Below, piece after piece: positions 1 through 7,990 of a stretch of 44,032 bases of DNA. Under the pieces are notes generated by a model. That model searched no databases, was not told the DNA's origin, and saw only the letters and a program-made list of their open reading frames with translations. Within the stretch, counting starts at the first letter, position 1; each line of letters starts with the position of its first letter. A program made the position numbers and the translations under genes. The stretch lies in the NCBI RefSeq assembly GCF_001891165.1, contig NZ_LKKW01000007.1, positions 1 to 44,032 on the forward strand, read 5' to 3'. This DNA is from Streptobacillus ratti. Lineage in GTDB: Bacteria > Fusobacteriota > Fusobacteriia > Fusobacteriales > Leptotrichiaceae.

Positions 1-26
1 ACTTTTGGAATTTAGGAAATATATTT

Positions 27-72
27 ACTGCACCCAAAATCTTAAATGCAAGATTAGAGGTGCAGTTTTTTT
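27..72 (+). terminator. Rho-independent terminator of an upstream gene
   Basis: The outer stem ACTGCACC (27-34) pairs with GGTGCAGT (59-66), and an inner stem AATCTT (38-43) pairs with AAGATT (50-55). A T-run follows at 66-72. It ends a plus-strand transcript whose gene lies to the left of the window and insulates the ula promoter. Confidence 0.8.
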
Positions 73-146
73 GTAAATTAATTACAAATCAAATAAATAA
101 TTCAAATTATATTCAATAAATATTTAAAAAAAATTTTTAAGACCTA

Positions 147-174
147 TTGACTATTTAATTTCTTGAGGTAAAAT
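147..174 (+). promoter_or_regulatory. Predicted sigma-70-type promoter of the ula operon
   Basis: A -35 box TTGACT (147-152) and a -10 box TAAAAT (169-174) are separated by 16 bases, about 50 bases upstream of ulaG. The 14-base string at 145-158 recurs exactly at the glucuronide-operon promoter (7931-7944). Confidence 0.65.
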
Positions 175-178
175 ATAT

Positions 179-197
179 TGTTAGCAAATTATTAACA
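179..197. promoter_or_regulatory. Inverted repeat, candidate operator in the ula leader
   Basis: TGTTA (179-183) and TAACA (193-197) form an interrupted palindrome at the expected transcription start, just after the -10 box. The position suits a repressor site, perhaps for the XRE-family regulator encoded in the operon. The arms are only five bases long in very AT-rich DNA, so this is tentative. Confidence 0.3.
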
Positions 198-225
198 CTT
201 TATTTTTTTTATTTAGGAGGATATA

Positions 226-1287
226 ATGGCAAAAGTTAATGAAATTACAAGAGAGTCTTGGATTTTACAAACATTCCCAGAATGGGGGACTTGGATAAAT
301 GAAGAGATTGCTGAAACAGAGGTTAAACCTGGTACAGTTTCAATGTGGTGGTTAGGAAACATGGGAATCTGGATTAAAAGTGAAGGAGGAGCTAATCTTT
401 GTGTAGATTTATGGGTTTCAACAGGTAAAAAAACAAAATCTAATAAACTTATGAAAGCTAAACATCAACACCAAAGAGCAGTAGGATGTGTAGCATTACA
501 ACCAAATTTAAGAACTACACCATGTGTTATAGATCCATTTGGTATAAAAGAATTAGATGCTTTAATTTCAACACATTCTCACAGTGATCATATAGATATA
601 AATGTTGCGGCAGCAGTTTTACAAAATTGCCCTAATACTAAATTTGTAGGACCAAAAAGTTGTACAGATATTTGGAGAAAATGGGGAGTACCTGAAGAAA
701 GATTAGTTACAGTTAAGCCTGGAGATGAAATAGAAATAAAAGATACTAAAATAAAAATGTTAGAATCTTTTGATAGAACTATGTTATTAACAGTAGATGA
801 TGATGTTGTATTAAAAGATAAATTACCACCTGATATGGATGAAATGGCAGTAAATTACTTATTTAAAACAACAGGTGGAAATATATACCATGCAGGAGAT
901 TCACATCATTCTAATTTCTTTGTAAAACATGGAAATGAAAATAAGGTTGATGTTGCGTTTGTTGGATATGGAGAAAATCCTAGAGGAATGACAGATAAAT
1001 TAACTGCTTCTGATGTATTAAGAGTTGCAGAAGGATTAAAAACACAAGTTGTAATACCTATACATCATGACATATGGTCTAACTTTATGGCTGATCCTAA
1101 AGAAATTACATTATTATGGAATTATAGAAAAGATAGATTAAAATATACATTTAAACCATATATATGGCAACCAGGTGGGCATTTTGTATTCCCTGATAAC
1201 AAAGATGATATGGAATATATGTATCCAAGAGGATTTGAAGATGCTTTCACAATAGAACCTGATTTACCGTTTACATCAATATTGTAA
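226..1287 (+). CDS. ulaG: L-ascorbate-6-phosphate lactonase UlaG
   Basis: This 353-residue cytoplasmic metallo-beta-lactamase-fold enzyme opens L-ascorbate 6-phosphate to 3-keto-L-gulonate 6-phosphate, the first step after PTS uptake. The sequence follows E. coli UlaG (about 354 residues) from end to end: an N-terminal [13 protein letters not shown] block, the metal-binding motif THSHSDHID with histidines near residues 117, 119 and 122, a later HAGDSHHSN block, and the C-terminal [15 protein letters not shown] signature. The ATG follows AGGAGG closely, and it is the first gene of the ula operon, 19 bases ahead of ulaA. In E. coli ulaG is divergent from ulaABCDEF, so placing it at the head of the same operon is a different arrangement. 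Identity is very likely. Confidence 0.96.
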   Translation: MAKVNEITRESWILQTFPEWGTWINEEIAETEVKPGTVSMWWLGNMGIWIKSEGGANLCVDLWVSTGKKTKSNKLMKAKHQHQRAVGCVALQPNLRTTPCVIDPFGIKELDALISTHSHSDHIDINVAAAVLQNCPNTKFVGPKSCTDIWRKWGVPEERLVTVKPGDEIEIKDTKIKMLESFDRTMLLTVDDDVVLKDKLPPDMDEMAVNYLFKTTGGNIYHAGDSHHSNFFVKHGNENKVDVAFVGYGENPRGMTDKLTASDVLRVAEGLKTQVVIPIHHDIWSNFMADPKEITLLWNYRKDRLKYTFKPYIWQPGGHFVFPDNKDDMEYMYPRGFEDAFTIEPDLPFTSIL

Positions 1288-1306
1288 TATATAAGGAGAG
1301 ATATTT

Positions 1307-2764
1307 ATGGAATTTTTAACTAAAGCTTTGATTTGGTTTGGAAGTAATGTTTTAACAAACCCACCATTTTTCGTTGGATTATTAGTATTTATTGGATATT
1401 TATTACTAAAAAAACCATTTTATGAAGCATTTGCAGGTTTTTTAAAAGCAACAGTTGGGTATTTAATTTTAAATGTTGGAGCAGGTGGATTAGTAGTAAC
1501 ATTTAGACCTATACTTGCAGGATTGAATACTAAATATAATTTGAGTGCTTCTGTTATAGACCCATATTTTGGATTAAATGCAGTTAATACTGCTTTAGAA
1601 ACTATAGGATTAACAGTAGCATGGGTAATGTTTTCATTACTTATAGGGTTTGGAATAAATATTTTATTAGTATTATTTAGAAAATACACTAAAGTTAGAA
1701 CTCTATTTATTACAGGTCATATAATGCAACAACAAGCTACTACAGCTACTTGGTTAATATTTTTCTTATTACCAATGTTTAGAAACTTCTACGGTGCTGC
1801 ATTAATAGGTATTTTTTCAGGAGTTTATTGGGCAGTAGCATCTAATTTATCAGTAGAACCTACTCAAAGATTAACTGGTAATGCTGGATTTGCTATAGGA
1901 CATCAACAAATGTTTGCAGTATGGTTTGCAGATAGAATTTCACCTAAATTAGGAGATCCTAAAAAAGGTGTTGATGAAATTAAATTACCTAAATGGCTAT
2001 CAATATTCCATGATGATATAGTTGCAACAGGAACTTTAATGATGGTTTTCTTTGGTATAATAATGTATATATTAGGAGCAGAAGTTTTATTAGGAGAAAA
2101 AGCTGTAGCATATATGAGTGGAAATAAATCATTCTTAATATATGTAGTTGAAACATCTTTAAAATTTGCTGTTTACTTATCAATATTGAAACAAGGTGTA
2201 AGAATGTTTGTTTCAGAATTAACAATATCATTCCAAGGTATTTCAAATACTATAATACCTGGAGCTATACCAGCAGTTGATTGTGCTGCTACATATGGAT
2301 TTGGATCACAAAATGCAATATTATTTGGATTCTTATTCGGTGTTTTAGGACAATTCTTAGCAATAGGAGGTTTAATAGTTTTAAGATTATTTAATCCTCT
2401 TTTAGTACCAGTATTAATAGTTACAGGATTTGTTCCAGTATTCTTTGATAATGCGACTATAGCAGTATTCGCTAATAAACGTGGTGGAGTAAAAGCTGTA
2501 GCAATTACAACATTTATTTCAGGTATATTACAAGTTTTATTAGGTGCAGTTGCAGTAATCGTATTTGGATTAATTGGATTTGGTGGATGGCATGGAAATA
2601 TAGATCAATCAACAGTTTGGTTAGCACAAGGTCTATTAATTAAATATTTAGGATTATTTGGATATATTATAGCAGTAGTATCTATGTTAGCTATCCCTAT
2701 ATTACAATATAGAAGATGTAAGAATAAAGAGCAATATTATGAAGGAATAGTTGAAGAAGAATAG
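1307..2764 (+). CDS. ulaA: PTS ascorbate transporter, EIIC membrane component UlaA
   Basis: This 485-residue polytopic membrane protein is the permease subunit of the ascorbate-specific phosphotransferase system and moves ascorbate inward while it is phosphorylated. Hydrophobic segments run through most of the chain from about residue 10 to 470. Recognisable UlaA/SgaT blocks include GHIMQQQATTATWLIFF, the GNAGFAIGHQQMF region and the FDNATIAVFANKRGG segment in the C-terminal half. AAGGAGAG lies before the ATG. The gene is followed by ulaB and ulaC, its EIIB and EIIA partners, after a 51-base gap containing a tandem repeat. The length is slightly above E. coli UlaA (about 465). Confidence 0.94.
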   Translation: MEFLTKALIWFGSNVLTNPPFFVGLLVFIGYLLLKKPFYEAFAGFLKATVGYLILNVGAGGLVVTFRPILAGLNTKYNLSASVIDPYFGLNAVNTALETIGLTVAWVMFSLLIGFGINILLVLFRKYTKVRTLFITGHIMQQQATTATWLIFFLLPMFRNFYGAALIGIFSGVYWAVASNLSVEPTQRLTGNAGFAIGHQQMFAVWFADRISPKLGDPKKGVDEIKLPKWLSIFHDDIVATGTLMMVFFGIIMYILGAEVLLGEKAVAYMSGNKSFLIYVVETSLKFAVYLSILKQGVRMFVSELTISFQGISNTIIPGAIPAVDCAATYGFGSQNAILFGFLFGVLGQFLAIGGLIVLRLFNPLLVPVLIVTGFVPVFFDNATIAVFANKRGGVKAVAITTFISGILQVLLGAVAVIVFGLIGFGGWHGNIDQSTVWLAQGLLIKYLGLFGYIIAVVSMLAIPILQYRRCKNKEQYYEGIVEEE

Positions 2765-2804
2765 AAATAGAATATATTTCATAAAAATAGAATATATTTC
2801 AGAA
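2765..2804 (+). repeat. Two-copy 20-base tandem repeat between ulaA and ulaB
   Basis: AAATAGAATATATTTCA occurs at 2765-2781 and again at 2785-2801, giving two 20-base units that differ at one or two positions. Each unit contains the near-palindrome GAATATATTTC. The repeat fills most of the spacer just upstream of the ulaB ribosome-binding site (GAGGGAA). No function is evident. Confidence 0.75.
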
Positions 2805-2815
2805 AAGAGGGAAAT

Positions 2816-3097
2816 ATGAAAGTTTTAGCAGTTTGTGGAAGTGGAATGGGAACTAGTATGATTATGAAAATGAAGATGAAAAAGGTTCTTGATAAATTAA
2901 ATATAACTGCAGATGTTAGTTCTTGTAGTATTGGAGAAGCAAAATCAGGATTAAATAATTACGATATAGTTATTAGTTCTATTCATATGGTAGGAGAATT
3001 AAATGTTAAAGCTCCAACTATATTAATAGGTGTACAAAATATGTTAAATGAAGCTGAACTAGAAGAAAAATTAAAATTAGCTGGAATAGGAGTATAA
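2816..3097 (+). CDS. ulaB: PTS ascorbate transporter, EIIB component UlaB
   Basis: This 93-residue cytoplasmic EIIB subunit accepts phosphate from UlaC on a cysteine and passes it to ascorbate bound in UlaA. The N-terminal P-loop VCGSGMGTS carries the expected phosphorylated cysteine at residue 7, and the length is typical of the lactose/ascorbate-type EIIB fold. The ATG follows GAGGGAAAT. The stop codon is directly abutted by the ulaC start (TAAATG), so translation of the EIIB and EIIA subunits is probably coupled. Confidence 0.94.
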   Translation: MKVLAVCGSGMGTSMIMKMKMKKVLDKLNITADVSSCSIGEAKSGLNNYDIVISSIHMVGELNVKAPTILIGVQNMLNEAELEEKLKLAGIGV

Positions 3098-3550
3098 ATG
3101 AACATAGTAGATTCATTAAAGGATAATAAATCTATACAATTAGGGAAAAATGTGTCTAATTGGCAAGAAGCTATAGAATTACTTTTTGAACCTTTATTGA
3201 AAAATGGAGCAATTAAACCAGAATATCCTAAGGCTATAATAGAAAGAACAAATGAAATAGGTCCTTTCTATATCATAGGTCCAGGAATTGCAATGCCACA
3301 TGAAAGAGGAGAAATGGGAGCTATAAAAAATGCTTTTACATTTTTAACTTTAAATGATGCAATAGAATTTCCAACAGGAGAAATGATAGATATATTAATA
3401 GGATTTTCTGCTACGGATTCAGAAACTCATATAGCAGAAGTTATTCCACAAATAGTTACTTTATTTGACGATGAAGAATCTTTTGATAGAATTAGAGATA
3501 AAAAAACACCAGAAGAATTATTAGCATATATAGAAGAAGTTATTAAATAG
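3098..3550 (+). CDS. ulaC: PTS ascorbate transporter, EIIA component UlaC
   Basis: This 150-residue cytoplasmic EIIA of the mannitol/fructose (PTS_EIIA_2) family takes phosphate from HPr and gives it to UlaB. The signature GPGIAMPHERGE places the phosphorylated histidine at residue 68, the same position as in E. coli UlaC. The start codon touches the ulaB stop, and the ribosome-binding site (AATAGGAG) lies inside the 3' end of ulaB. It is followed by ulaE. In E. coli ulaD would lie here; instead only about 20 bases separate the two genes. Confidence 0.94.
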   Translation: MNIVDSLKDNKSIQLGKNVSNWQEAIELLFEPLLKNGAIKPEYPKAIIERTNEIGPFYIIGPGIAMPHERGEMGAIKNAFTFLTLNDAIEFPTGEMIDILIGFSATDSETHIAEVIPQIVTLFDDEESFDRIRDKKTPEELLAYIEEVIK

Positions 3551-3572
3551 ATTTAGAAAAGAGTTGAAAAAT

Positions 3573-4442
3573 TTGCAATTAGGAATTTATGAAAAGGCTT
3601 TGCCTAAGAAATATAGTTTTAAAGAAAAAATAAAACTTGCTAAAGAACTAGGATTTACTTTTATAGAGATTTCTGTAGATGAAAGTGATGAAAGACTTGC
3701 TAGACTTGATTGGAATATAGATACAATAAATGAATTAAAATGTGAGTTAAATATTAATAATATGAGAATACCAACTATGACCTTTAGTGGTCATAGGAGG
3801 TATCCTATGGGTTCTCATGATGAAAATATTAGAAAAAAATCTATGGAACTGATGGAAAAGGCTATACTTTTAGCAGATAGATTAGGGATTAGAATAGTTC
3901 AGTTAGCAGGTTATGATGTTTATTATGAAGAAAGTGATGAAATAACTGAAAAGTATTTTATAGAAAATTTATCTAAAGCTTTAAAAATGGCTGAGGAATA
4001 TAATGTATGTTTAGCTATAGAAATTATGGATCATCCGTTTATAAACTCAATTACTAAATATATGAAATATTCAAAATTAGTAAATTCACCATACCTTAAA
4101 GTATATCCAGACTTAGGAAATTTAAGTGCTTGGCAAGAAAATGATATATCAAAAGAATTAGAATTAGGAATGTTTAATAAAGAAATTGTAGCAATACATG
4201 TTAAAGATACTCTTGCAGTAACAGATAATTTCCCAGGGAAATTTAAGGAAGTAGATTTTGGTGCTGGTTGTGTAGATTTTGTTAAATGTTTTAAAAAGTT
4301 ATTCTCTTTAAATTATTCAGGTCCATTTTTAATAGAAATGTGGACTGAAAATTATAGCGATATTGAACAAGGTAAAGAAGAAGTTAAAAAAGCAAGAGAG
4401 TTTGTTTTAGAGGCTATGAGAAAAGGAGGATATTTATGTTAG
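3573..4442 (+). CDS. ulaE: L-ribulose-5-phosphate 3-epimerase (L-xylulose-5-phosphate 3-epimerase) UlaE
   Basis: This roughly 289-residue TIM-barrel epimerase converts L-xylulose 5-phosphate to L-ribulose 5-phosphate. LGIYEKALP at the N-terminus, [14 protein letters not shown], the MGSHDE block, and conserved acidic and histidine residues in [16 protein letters not shown] and HVKDT match the UlaE/SgbU family. No ATG is available at the N-terminus. TTG at 3573 lies nine bases after AAAAGAG, whereas the alternative TTG at 3564 abuts that site, so 3573 is preferred. The end overlaps ulaF by seven bases, and the ulaF ribosome-binding site is encoded as the terminal Gly-Gly codons. Confidence 0.92.
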   Translation: MQLGIYEKALPKKYSFKEKIKLAKELGFTFIEISVDESDERLARLDWNIDTINELKCELNINNMRIPTMTFSGHRRYPMGSHDENIRKKSMELMEKAILLADRLGIRIVQLAGYDVYYEESDEITEKYFIENLSKALKMAEEYNVCLAIEIMDHPFINSITKYMKYSKLVNSPYLKVYPDLGNLSAWQENDISKELELGMFNKEIVAIHVKDTLAVTDNFPGKFKEVDFGAGCVDFVKCFKKLFSLNYSGPFLIEMWTENYSDIEQGKEEVKKAREFVLEAMRKGGYLC

Positions 4443-5131
4443 AAAAATTAAAAGAAGAAGTTTTTAAGGCTAATATAGAATTACCTAAAAGAGGTGTTGT
4501 AATTTATACATGGGGTAATGTTAGTGGAATAGATAGAGAAACTAACCTTATAGTAATTAAACCTAGTGGTGTAGATTACGAAAATATGAAAGTTAGTGAT
4601 ATGGTTGTAGTTGACTTAGATGGAAATGTAGTTGAAGGACATTTAAAACCATCATCAGATACACCAACTCATATAGAATTGTATAAAAAGTATAAAGAAA
4701 TAGGAGCTATAGTTCACACTCATTCTACTCACGCTGTTATGTGGGCTCAAGCAGGTAAAGATATACCTGCATATGGAACTACTCATGCTGATTATTTCTA
4801 TGGAAATATACCATGTACTAGAAAAATGTCTGAAAATGAAATAAAAAATGACTATGAAAAAGAAACAGGAAGTGTTATAATAGAAACATTAGAAGAAAGA
4901 AATATTAATCCTTTATATGTGCCTGCTGTTTTAGTACATAGTCATGGACCTTTTACATGGGGTAAAAATCCAGCTGAAGCAGTTCATAATACTGTAGTAC
5001 TAGAACAAGTTGCAAAAATGGCAATAATGACTGAAACTATTAACCCAAAAGTTAATAGAATGCAACAAGAATTGTTAGATAAACATTTTTTAAGAAAACA
5101 TGGTAAAAATGCGTATTATGGACAAAAGTAA
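4436..5131 (+). CDS. ulaF: L-ribulose-5-phosphate 4-epimerase UlaF (AraD/SgbE family)
   Basis: This 231-residue zinc-dependent class II aldolase-fold enzyme makes D-xylulose 5-phosphate from L-ribulose 5-phosphate and links the ascorbate route to the pentose phosphate pathway. Family marks are [19 protein letters not shown], the zinc-ligand pair in VHTHSTHA, the [10 protein letters not shown] block and the third histidine in [10 protein letters not shown]. It is translationally coupled to ulaE through a seven-base overlap. AraD and SgbE share this fold and reaction; the operon context decides for UlaF. Confidence 0.94.
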   Translation: MLEKLKEEVFKANIELPKRGVVIYTWGNVSGIDRETNLIVIKPSGVDYENMKVSDMVVVDLDGNVVEGHLKPSSDTPTHIELYKKYKEIGAIVHTHSTHAVMWAQAGKDIPAYGTTHADYFYGNIPCTRKMSENEIKNDYEKETGSVIIETLEERNINPLYVPAVLVHSHGPFTWGKNPAEAVHNTVVLEQVAKMAIMTETINPKVNRMQQELLDKHFLRKHGKNAYYGQK

Positions 5132-5152
5132 TTTGGAATGAGGCTTTATTTT

Positions 5153-5560
5153 ATGTGTGATAAATTTGATATAAAAACGAATCCTAATTTAGTTATAGCA
5201 TTAGGAGAATATATTAGAAATAAAAGAACTAAAAAATCAATAGGACTTAGAGAAATGGCTGATAAATTAAACATCAGCCCTGCTTATTTATCTAATTTAG
5301 AATTAGGAAAACATAATATGACTAATCCTTTATTATTAAAAAATATAGCTAGGATATTAGAAATTGATCATCTGAAATTATATAAAATAATAGGGTATAC
5401 AGATAAAGATAGGCGTGAACTAAGAAATGAAATATGGAATGAAATAATAGAAGATATTTCTGATGAAAAAATCATAGATATCATGCAGGATTTAAGTAAA
5501 ATGACCTCAAGTCAAATAAGTTTGGTTAAACAGTATGTTAAATTAATTAGGAAAACTTAA
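5153..5560 (+). CDS. XRE-family helix-turn-helix regulator of the ula operon
   Basis: This 135-residue DNA-binding protein has an N-terminal Cro/C1-type helix-turn-helix at about residues 12-70 (GEYIRNKR..KSIGLREMADKLNISPAYLSNLELGK) and an acidic C-terminal tail with no recognisable ligand domain. ATG at 5153 lies nine bases after GAGG; an in-frame ATG at 5138 overlaps that site and is less likely. Because it is the seventh gene of the ula operon, 21 bases after ulaF, it probably regulates this operon, but the inducer and operator are unknown. E. coli uses the DeoR-type UlaR instead, so the control protein has been replaced. Confidence 0.8.
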   Translation: MCDKFDIKTNPNLVIALGEYIRNKRTKKSIGLREMADKLNISPAYLSNLELGKHNMTNPLLLKNIARILEIDHLKLYKIIGYTDKDRRELRNEIWNEIIEDISDEKIIDIMQDLSKMTSSQISLVKQYVKLIRKT

Positions 5561-5577
5561 TCAAGAAAAGGAATAAT

Positions 5578-6612
5578 ATGGAAATAATAAAACAAAGATT
5601 AGGAGATTTAGATAGAGCTTATTGTGCTAGTCATTTAAAAACTTCTAATGGGTATAAGATAATAGTTGCAAGTGAAGCTTATGTTGATGAGGGAAGACCA
5701 TGTTATAGCTATGGAGGTAATGATTTTTCTGAAGTAGAAACAATGTGGGAAAGTGGTGGTGGATGTATGTCTATCGTCCAAATTCCTGGTAAAGAAAATG
5801 AAATTATAGCTATAAAAGATTTCTATTTAAAAGAATCTCCAAGTAGATCAAAAATAGTTTGGGGAGTTTATGAAAATGGAAAATGGACTTTCAAAGATAT
5901 AATAAAAAAAGAATATATACATAGATTTTCTTTAGCTAAAGTTGATGAAGATGTTTATATAGTACTGGCTACTATATCAAATAAAAAAGAACACAAAGAA
6001 GATTGGAGAGTTCCAGGTTCTATATTTGCAGCTAAATTACCTAAAGATTTAAATGAAAAAATTGAATTGCAAGAAATTAAAACAGATTTATATAGAAATC
6101 ATGGATTTTACCATGACACTAGAGAGGGTCATAATGAAATATATTTTGGAAGTGACCAAGGAATAGACAAGCTATATATCAATGGTGATACATCTAATTG
6201 GAAATTTGAAAGAATATGCGATTTTCCAACAGGAGAAATAGCTGTATCAGATTTAGATGGCGATGGAGTAGATGAAATAATAACTATAGAAGCTTTCCAT
6301 GGAGATAAAATTAGAATATATAATCAAACAACTGGAAAATTAGTTAAAGTTTATGAATATGAAAATAAGATAGACTTTGCACATGCTTTAGTTGCTACTA
6401 AGTTTAGAGGAGTAAATACTTTTGTTTGTGGAGTTAGAAGAATAGAATCTGAATTATTCTATATACAATATGTAGATGGTAAATATGTTTCTACTATTAT
6501 AGAAAAAGGAGTAGGAACAGCTAATTTAGATGCTATCAATTTAGAAGATGAAGATATAATTATATCTGCAAATCATACTAAAAATGAATCAGCAATATAT
6601 AGAATTAAGTAA
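5578..6612 (+). CDS. Beta-propeller-like protein of unknown function in the ula operon
   Basis: I do not recognise this 344-residue protein as a named enzyme. It has no signal peptide or membrane segment and should be cytoplasmic. Repeated short beta-strand patterns (aromatic and Gly/Asp turns such as YENGKWTF, YVDGKYVS, SDLDGDGVDEI) suggest a propeller. DLDGDGVDEI at about residues 225-234 resembles the calcium-binding FG-GAP/VCBS motif. The N-terminal half is rich in Cys/His/acidic residues (CASH, CYSYGG, GGGCMS), which could bind metal or substrate. It is the last gene before the operon terminator and is preceded by AAAAGGA. Context suggests a role in ascorbate or sugar-acid metabolism, such as a lactonase, epimerase or sensor, but nothing in the sequence proves catalysis. 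Confidence 0.7.
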   Translation: MEIIKQRLGDLDRAYCASHLKTSNGYKIIVASEAYVDEGRPCYSYGGNDFSEVETMWESGGGCMSIVQIPGKENEIIAIKDFYLKESPSRSKIVWGVYENGKWTFKDIIKKEYIHRFSLAKVDEDVYIVLATISNKKEHKEDWRVPGSIFAAKLPKDLNEKIELQEIKTDLYRNHGFYHDTREGHNEIYFGSDQGIDKLYINGDTSNWKFERICDFPTGEIAVSDLDGDGVDEIITIEAFHGDKIRIYNQTTGKLVKVYEYENKIDFAHALVATKFRGVNTFVCGVRRIESELFYIQYVDGKYVSTIIEKGVGTANLDAINLEDEDIIISANHTKNESAIYRIK

Positions 6613-6614
6613 TA

Positions 6615-6656
6615 TTTAAAAGGTATAAAGCTCAGTCTTTATACCTTTTAAATTTA
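6615..6656 (+). terminator. Terminator of the ula operon
   Basis: TTTAAAAGGTATAAAG (6615-6630) pairs perfectly with CTTTATACCTTTTAAA (6637-6652) around a six-base loop, giving a 16-base-pair stem with T-rich DNA in and after its right arm. It lies directly after the propeller gene. Confidence 0.85.
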
Positions 6657-6670
6657 TATAATTAAAAAAT

Positions 6671-6699
6671 TTGACATGGTTAAAAAAATAAAGTATAAT
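6671..6699 (+). promoter_or_regulatory. Consensus promoter of the tandem outer-membrane protein genes
   Basis: TTGACA (6671-6676) and TATAAT (6694-6699) with a 17-base spacer match the sigma-70 consensus exactly, implying strong constitutive expression. The leader to the ATG at 6766 is about 60 bases. Confidence 0.85.
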
Positions 6700-6765
6700 C
6701 TCTTTGGTAAAAATAAAAGTAAAAAAAACAATATACAATATTATTTTTAATAGAAAAGAATAGTA

Positions 6766-7302
6766 ATGAAAAAATTAATGTTATTAATATTATCTATAGG
6801 AGGTTTATTTTCATTCTCAAACAGTTTTACTGGACCAAGATATAGAGTTGAAGTTTCATCAGGATTTGTTGATGATAGAAGATTTGCTCGTACTAATGGT
6901 AATATCTTTTTTTCAGGGTCTGTTTCAGTATTACCTGAATGGGAACTTAAGATTAATAAGAAATTTGATATTAGTTTTGGACCTAAGGTTAGTTTAAATT
7001 TTGAAAATTTCATAGGAACTTCAAATGCAACAACTATTAACTCTAGTATAATATTAGGAGGAGAAATAGATTTTAACTATAAAGTAATAGAAGATGTTAA
7101 AATATATACTGGTATGGAAGTTGGAGCAGGAATAGGATTTCAAGCTTTTGCAGGTTCTAGCTGTAAACATTTTCAAGGAGTTGAATTTAAAACAGAAATC
7201 AAACTTTCAGTAGGTATTAAAGTAAAAGATAAATTTAATTTAGCACTTTACACAGGAGATATTAAGGGAGTTGTAGGTGTAGAGGCAGGTTACACTTTTT
7301 AA
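6766..7302 (+). CDS. Small outer-membrane beta-barrel protein, paralogue 1
   Basis: This 178-residue exported protein has a signal peptide at about residues 1-18 (MKKLMLLILSIGGLFSFS). The mature part is made of alternating beta-strand patterns such as PRYRVEVSSGF, FDISFGPKVSLNF, ILGGEIDFNYKV and KIYTGMEVGAGIGF. It ends in VEAGYTF, with the terminal aromatic residue typical of BAM-inserted barrels. The size suits an eight-stranded OmpA/OmpW-like barrel. It is clearly homologous to the next gene, especially at the GPRYRVEV, FGPKV, LGGE.DFNY and AGYTF blocks. A single cysteine near SSCKHF is absent from the paralogue. The ribosome-binding site (AGAAAAG) is weak. The function is unknown; a pore or an adhesin are both possible. 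Confidence 0.78.
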   Translation: MKKLMLLILSIGGLFSFSNSFTGPRYRVEVSSGFVDDRRFARTNGNIFFSGSVSVLPEWELKINKKFDISFGPKVSLNFENFIGTSNATTINSSIILGGEIDFNYKVIEDVKIYTGMEVGAGIGFQAFAGSSCKHFQGVEFKTEIKLSVGIKVKDKFNLALYTGDIKGVVGVEAGYTF

Positions 7303-7317
7303 TAGAAAGGAAAAAAT

Positions 7318-7866
7318 ATGAAAAAAATACTATTATCAATAATCTTATTTGCTGGATTAACTTCATTTTCAGTAGAAGATAATAAAGTTGATGGAAACTT
7401 TACTAAATTATCTGGTCCAAGATATAGAGTAGAGGTAGCTTTGGGAGCCATTAGTACTAAAAATGATGTTAAAGCAAATGAATACATTTCTACATCAACT
7501 TCATTTTTAGCAGAATGGAAAGCTGATGTTAATGAGAAATTTTATGTTACTTTTGGACCAAAGGTTAATTTAAATGTTGCTACAATTATACAATCAACAG
7601 GAACAAAAAAGGTTACCCCTAATATAGCTTTAGGTGGAGAAGTAGACTTTAACTATAATTTAAAGGAAAGACTTAAGCTATATGCTGGTGCAGAACTTGG
7701 ACTAGGAGTAGGACCTTTAATAGAGAATGGAACATTAAAAAAAGCTGAACTTATAACAGTGGGTAAAATATCATTAGGAATTAAGATAGATGAGAAATAC
7801 AATGTTGCTATTTATACAGGAAATATAAAGGGAGTACTAGGAATAGAGGCAGGATATACATTTTAA
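7318..7866 (+). CDS. Small outer-membrane beta-barrel protein, paralogue 2
   Basis: This 182-residue exported barrel protein has a signal peptide at about residues 1-18 (MKKILLSIILFAGLTSFS) and then a short polar linker that paralogue 1 lacks. The core repeats the same blocks as its neighbour (GPRYRVEVALG, VTFGPKVNLN, LGGEVDFNYNL, AGAELGLGVG) and also ends in an aromatic beta-signal (IEAGYTF). It lies 15 bases after paralogue 1 behind AAAGGAA, so the two are co-transcribed and end at the terminator at 7868-7895. The pair looks like a tandem duplication that has since diverged in the surface-loop regions. The specific function is unknown. Confidence 0.78.
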   Translation: MKKILLSIILFAGLTSFSVEDNKVDGNFTKLSGPRYRVEVALGAISTKNDVKANEYISTSTSFLAEWKADVNEKFYVTFGPKVNLNVATIIQSTGTKKVTPNIALGGEVDFNYNLKERLKLYAGAELGLGVGPLIENGTLKKAELITVGKISLGIKIDEKYNVAIYTGNIKGVLGIEAGYTF

Positions 7867-7867
7867 T

Positions 7868-7895
7868 AAGGTGGTACAGAATGTATTGCCTTTTT
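7868..7895 (+). terminator. Terminator after the tandem barrel genes
   Basis: AAGGTGGTAC (7868-7877) pairs with GTATTGCCTT (7883-7892), including three G-T wobbles, around a five-base loop. TTTTTATTTT follows. Confidence 0.7.
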
Positions 7896-7932
7896 ATTTT
7901 ACAATAAAAATTATGAAAAACTAAAAAAGGTA

Positions 7933-7960
7933 TTGACTATTTAAATTTTCAAGGTATACT
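7933..7960 (+). promoter_or_regulatory. Predicted promoter of the glucuronide operon
   Basis: TTGACT (7933-7938) and TATACT (7955-7960) are separated by 16 bases, the same geometry as the ula promoter. Three operator-like sites lie immediately downstream in the long leader (about 145 bases) before the first gene. Confidence 0.75.
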
Positions 7961-7974
7961 ATTTTTGAAAAAAA

Positions 7975-7987
7975 GTGTAACGGTTTC
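7975..7987. promoter_or_regulatory. Degenerate LacI-family operator, site 1
   Basis: GTGTAACGGTTTC resembles sites 2 and 3 but has a shortened left arm. Its central CG (7981-7982) is 55 bases from that of site 2. It lies just after the predicted transcription start. Confidence 0.45.
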
Positions 7988-7990
7988 TAT

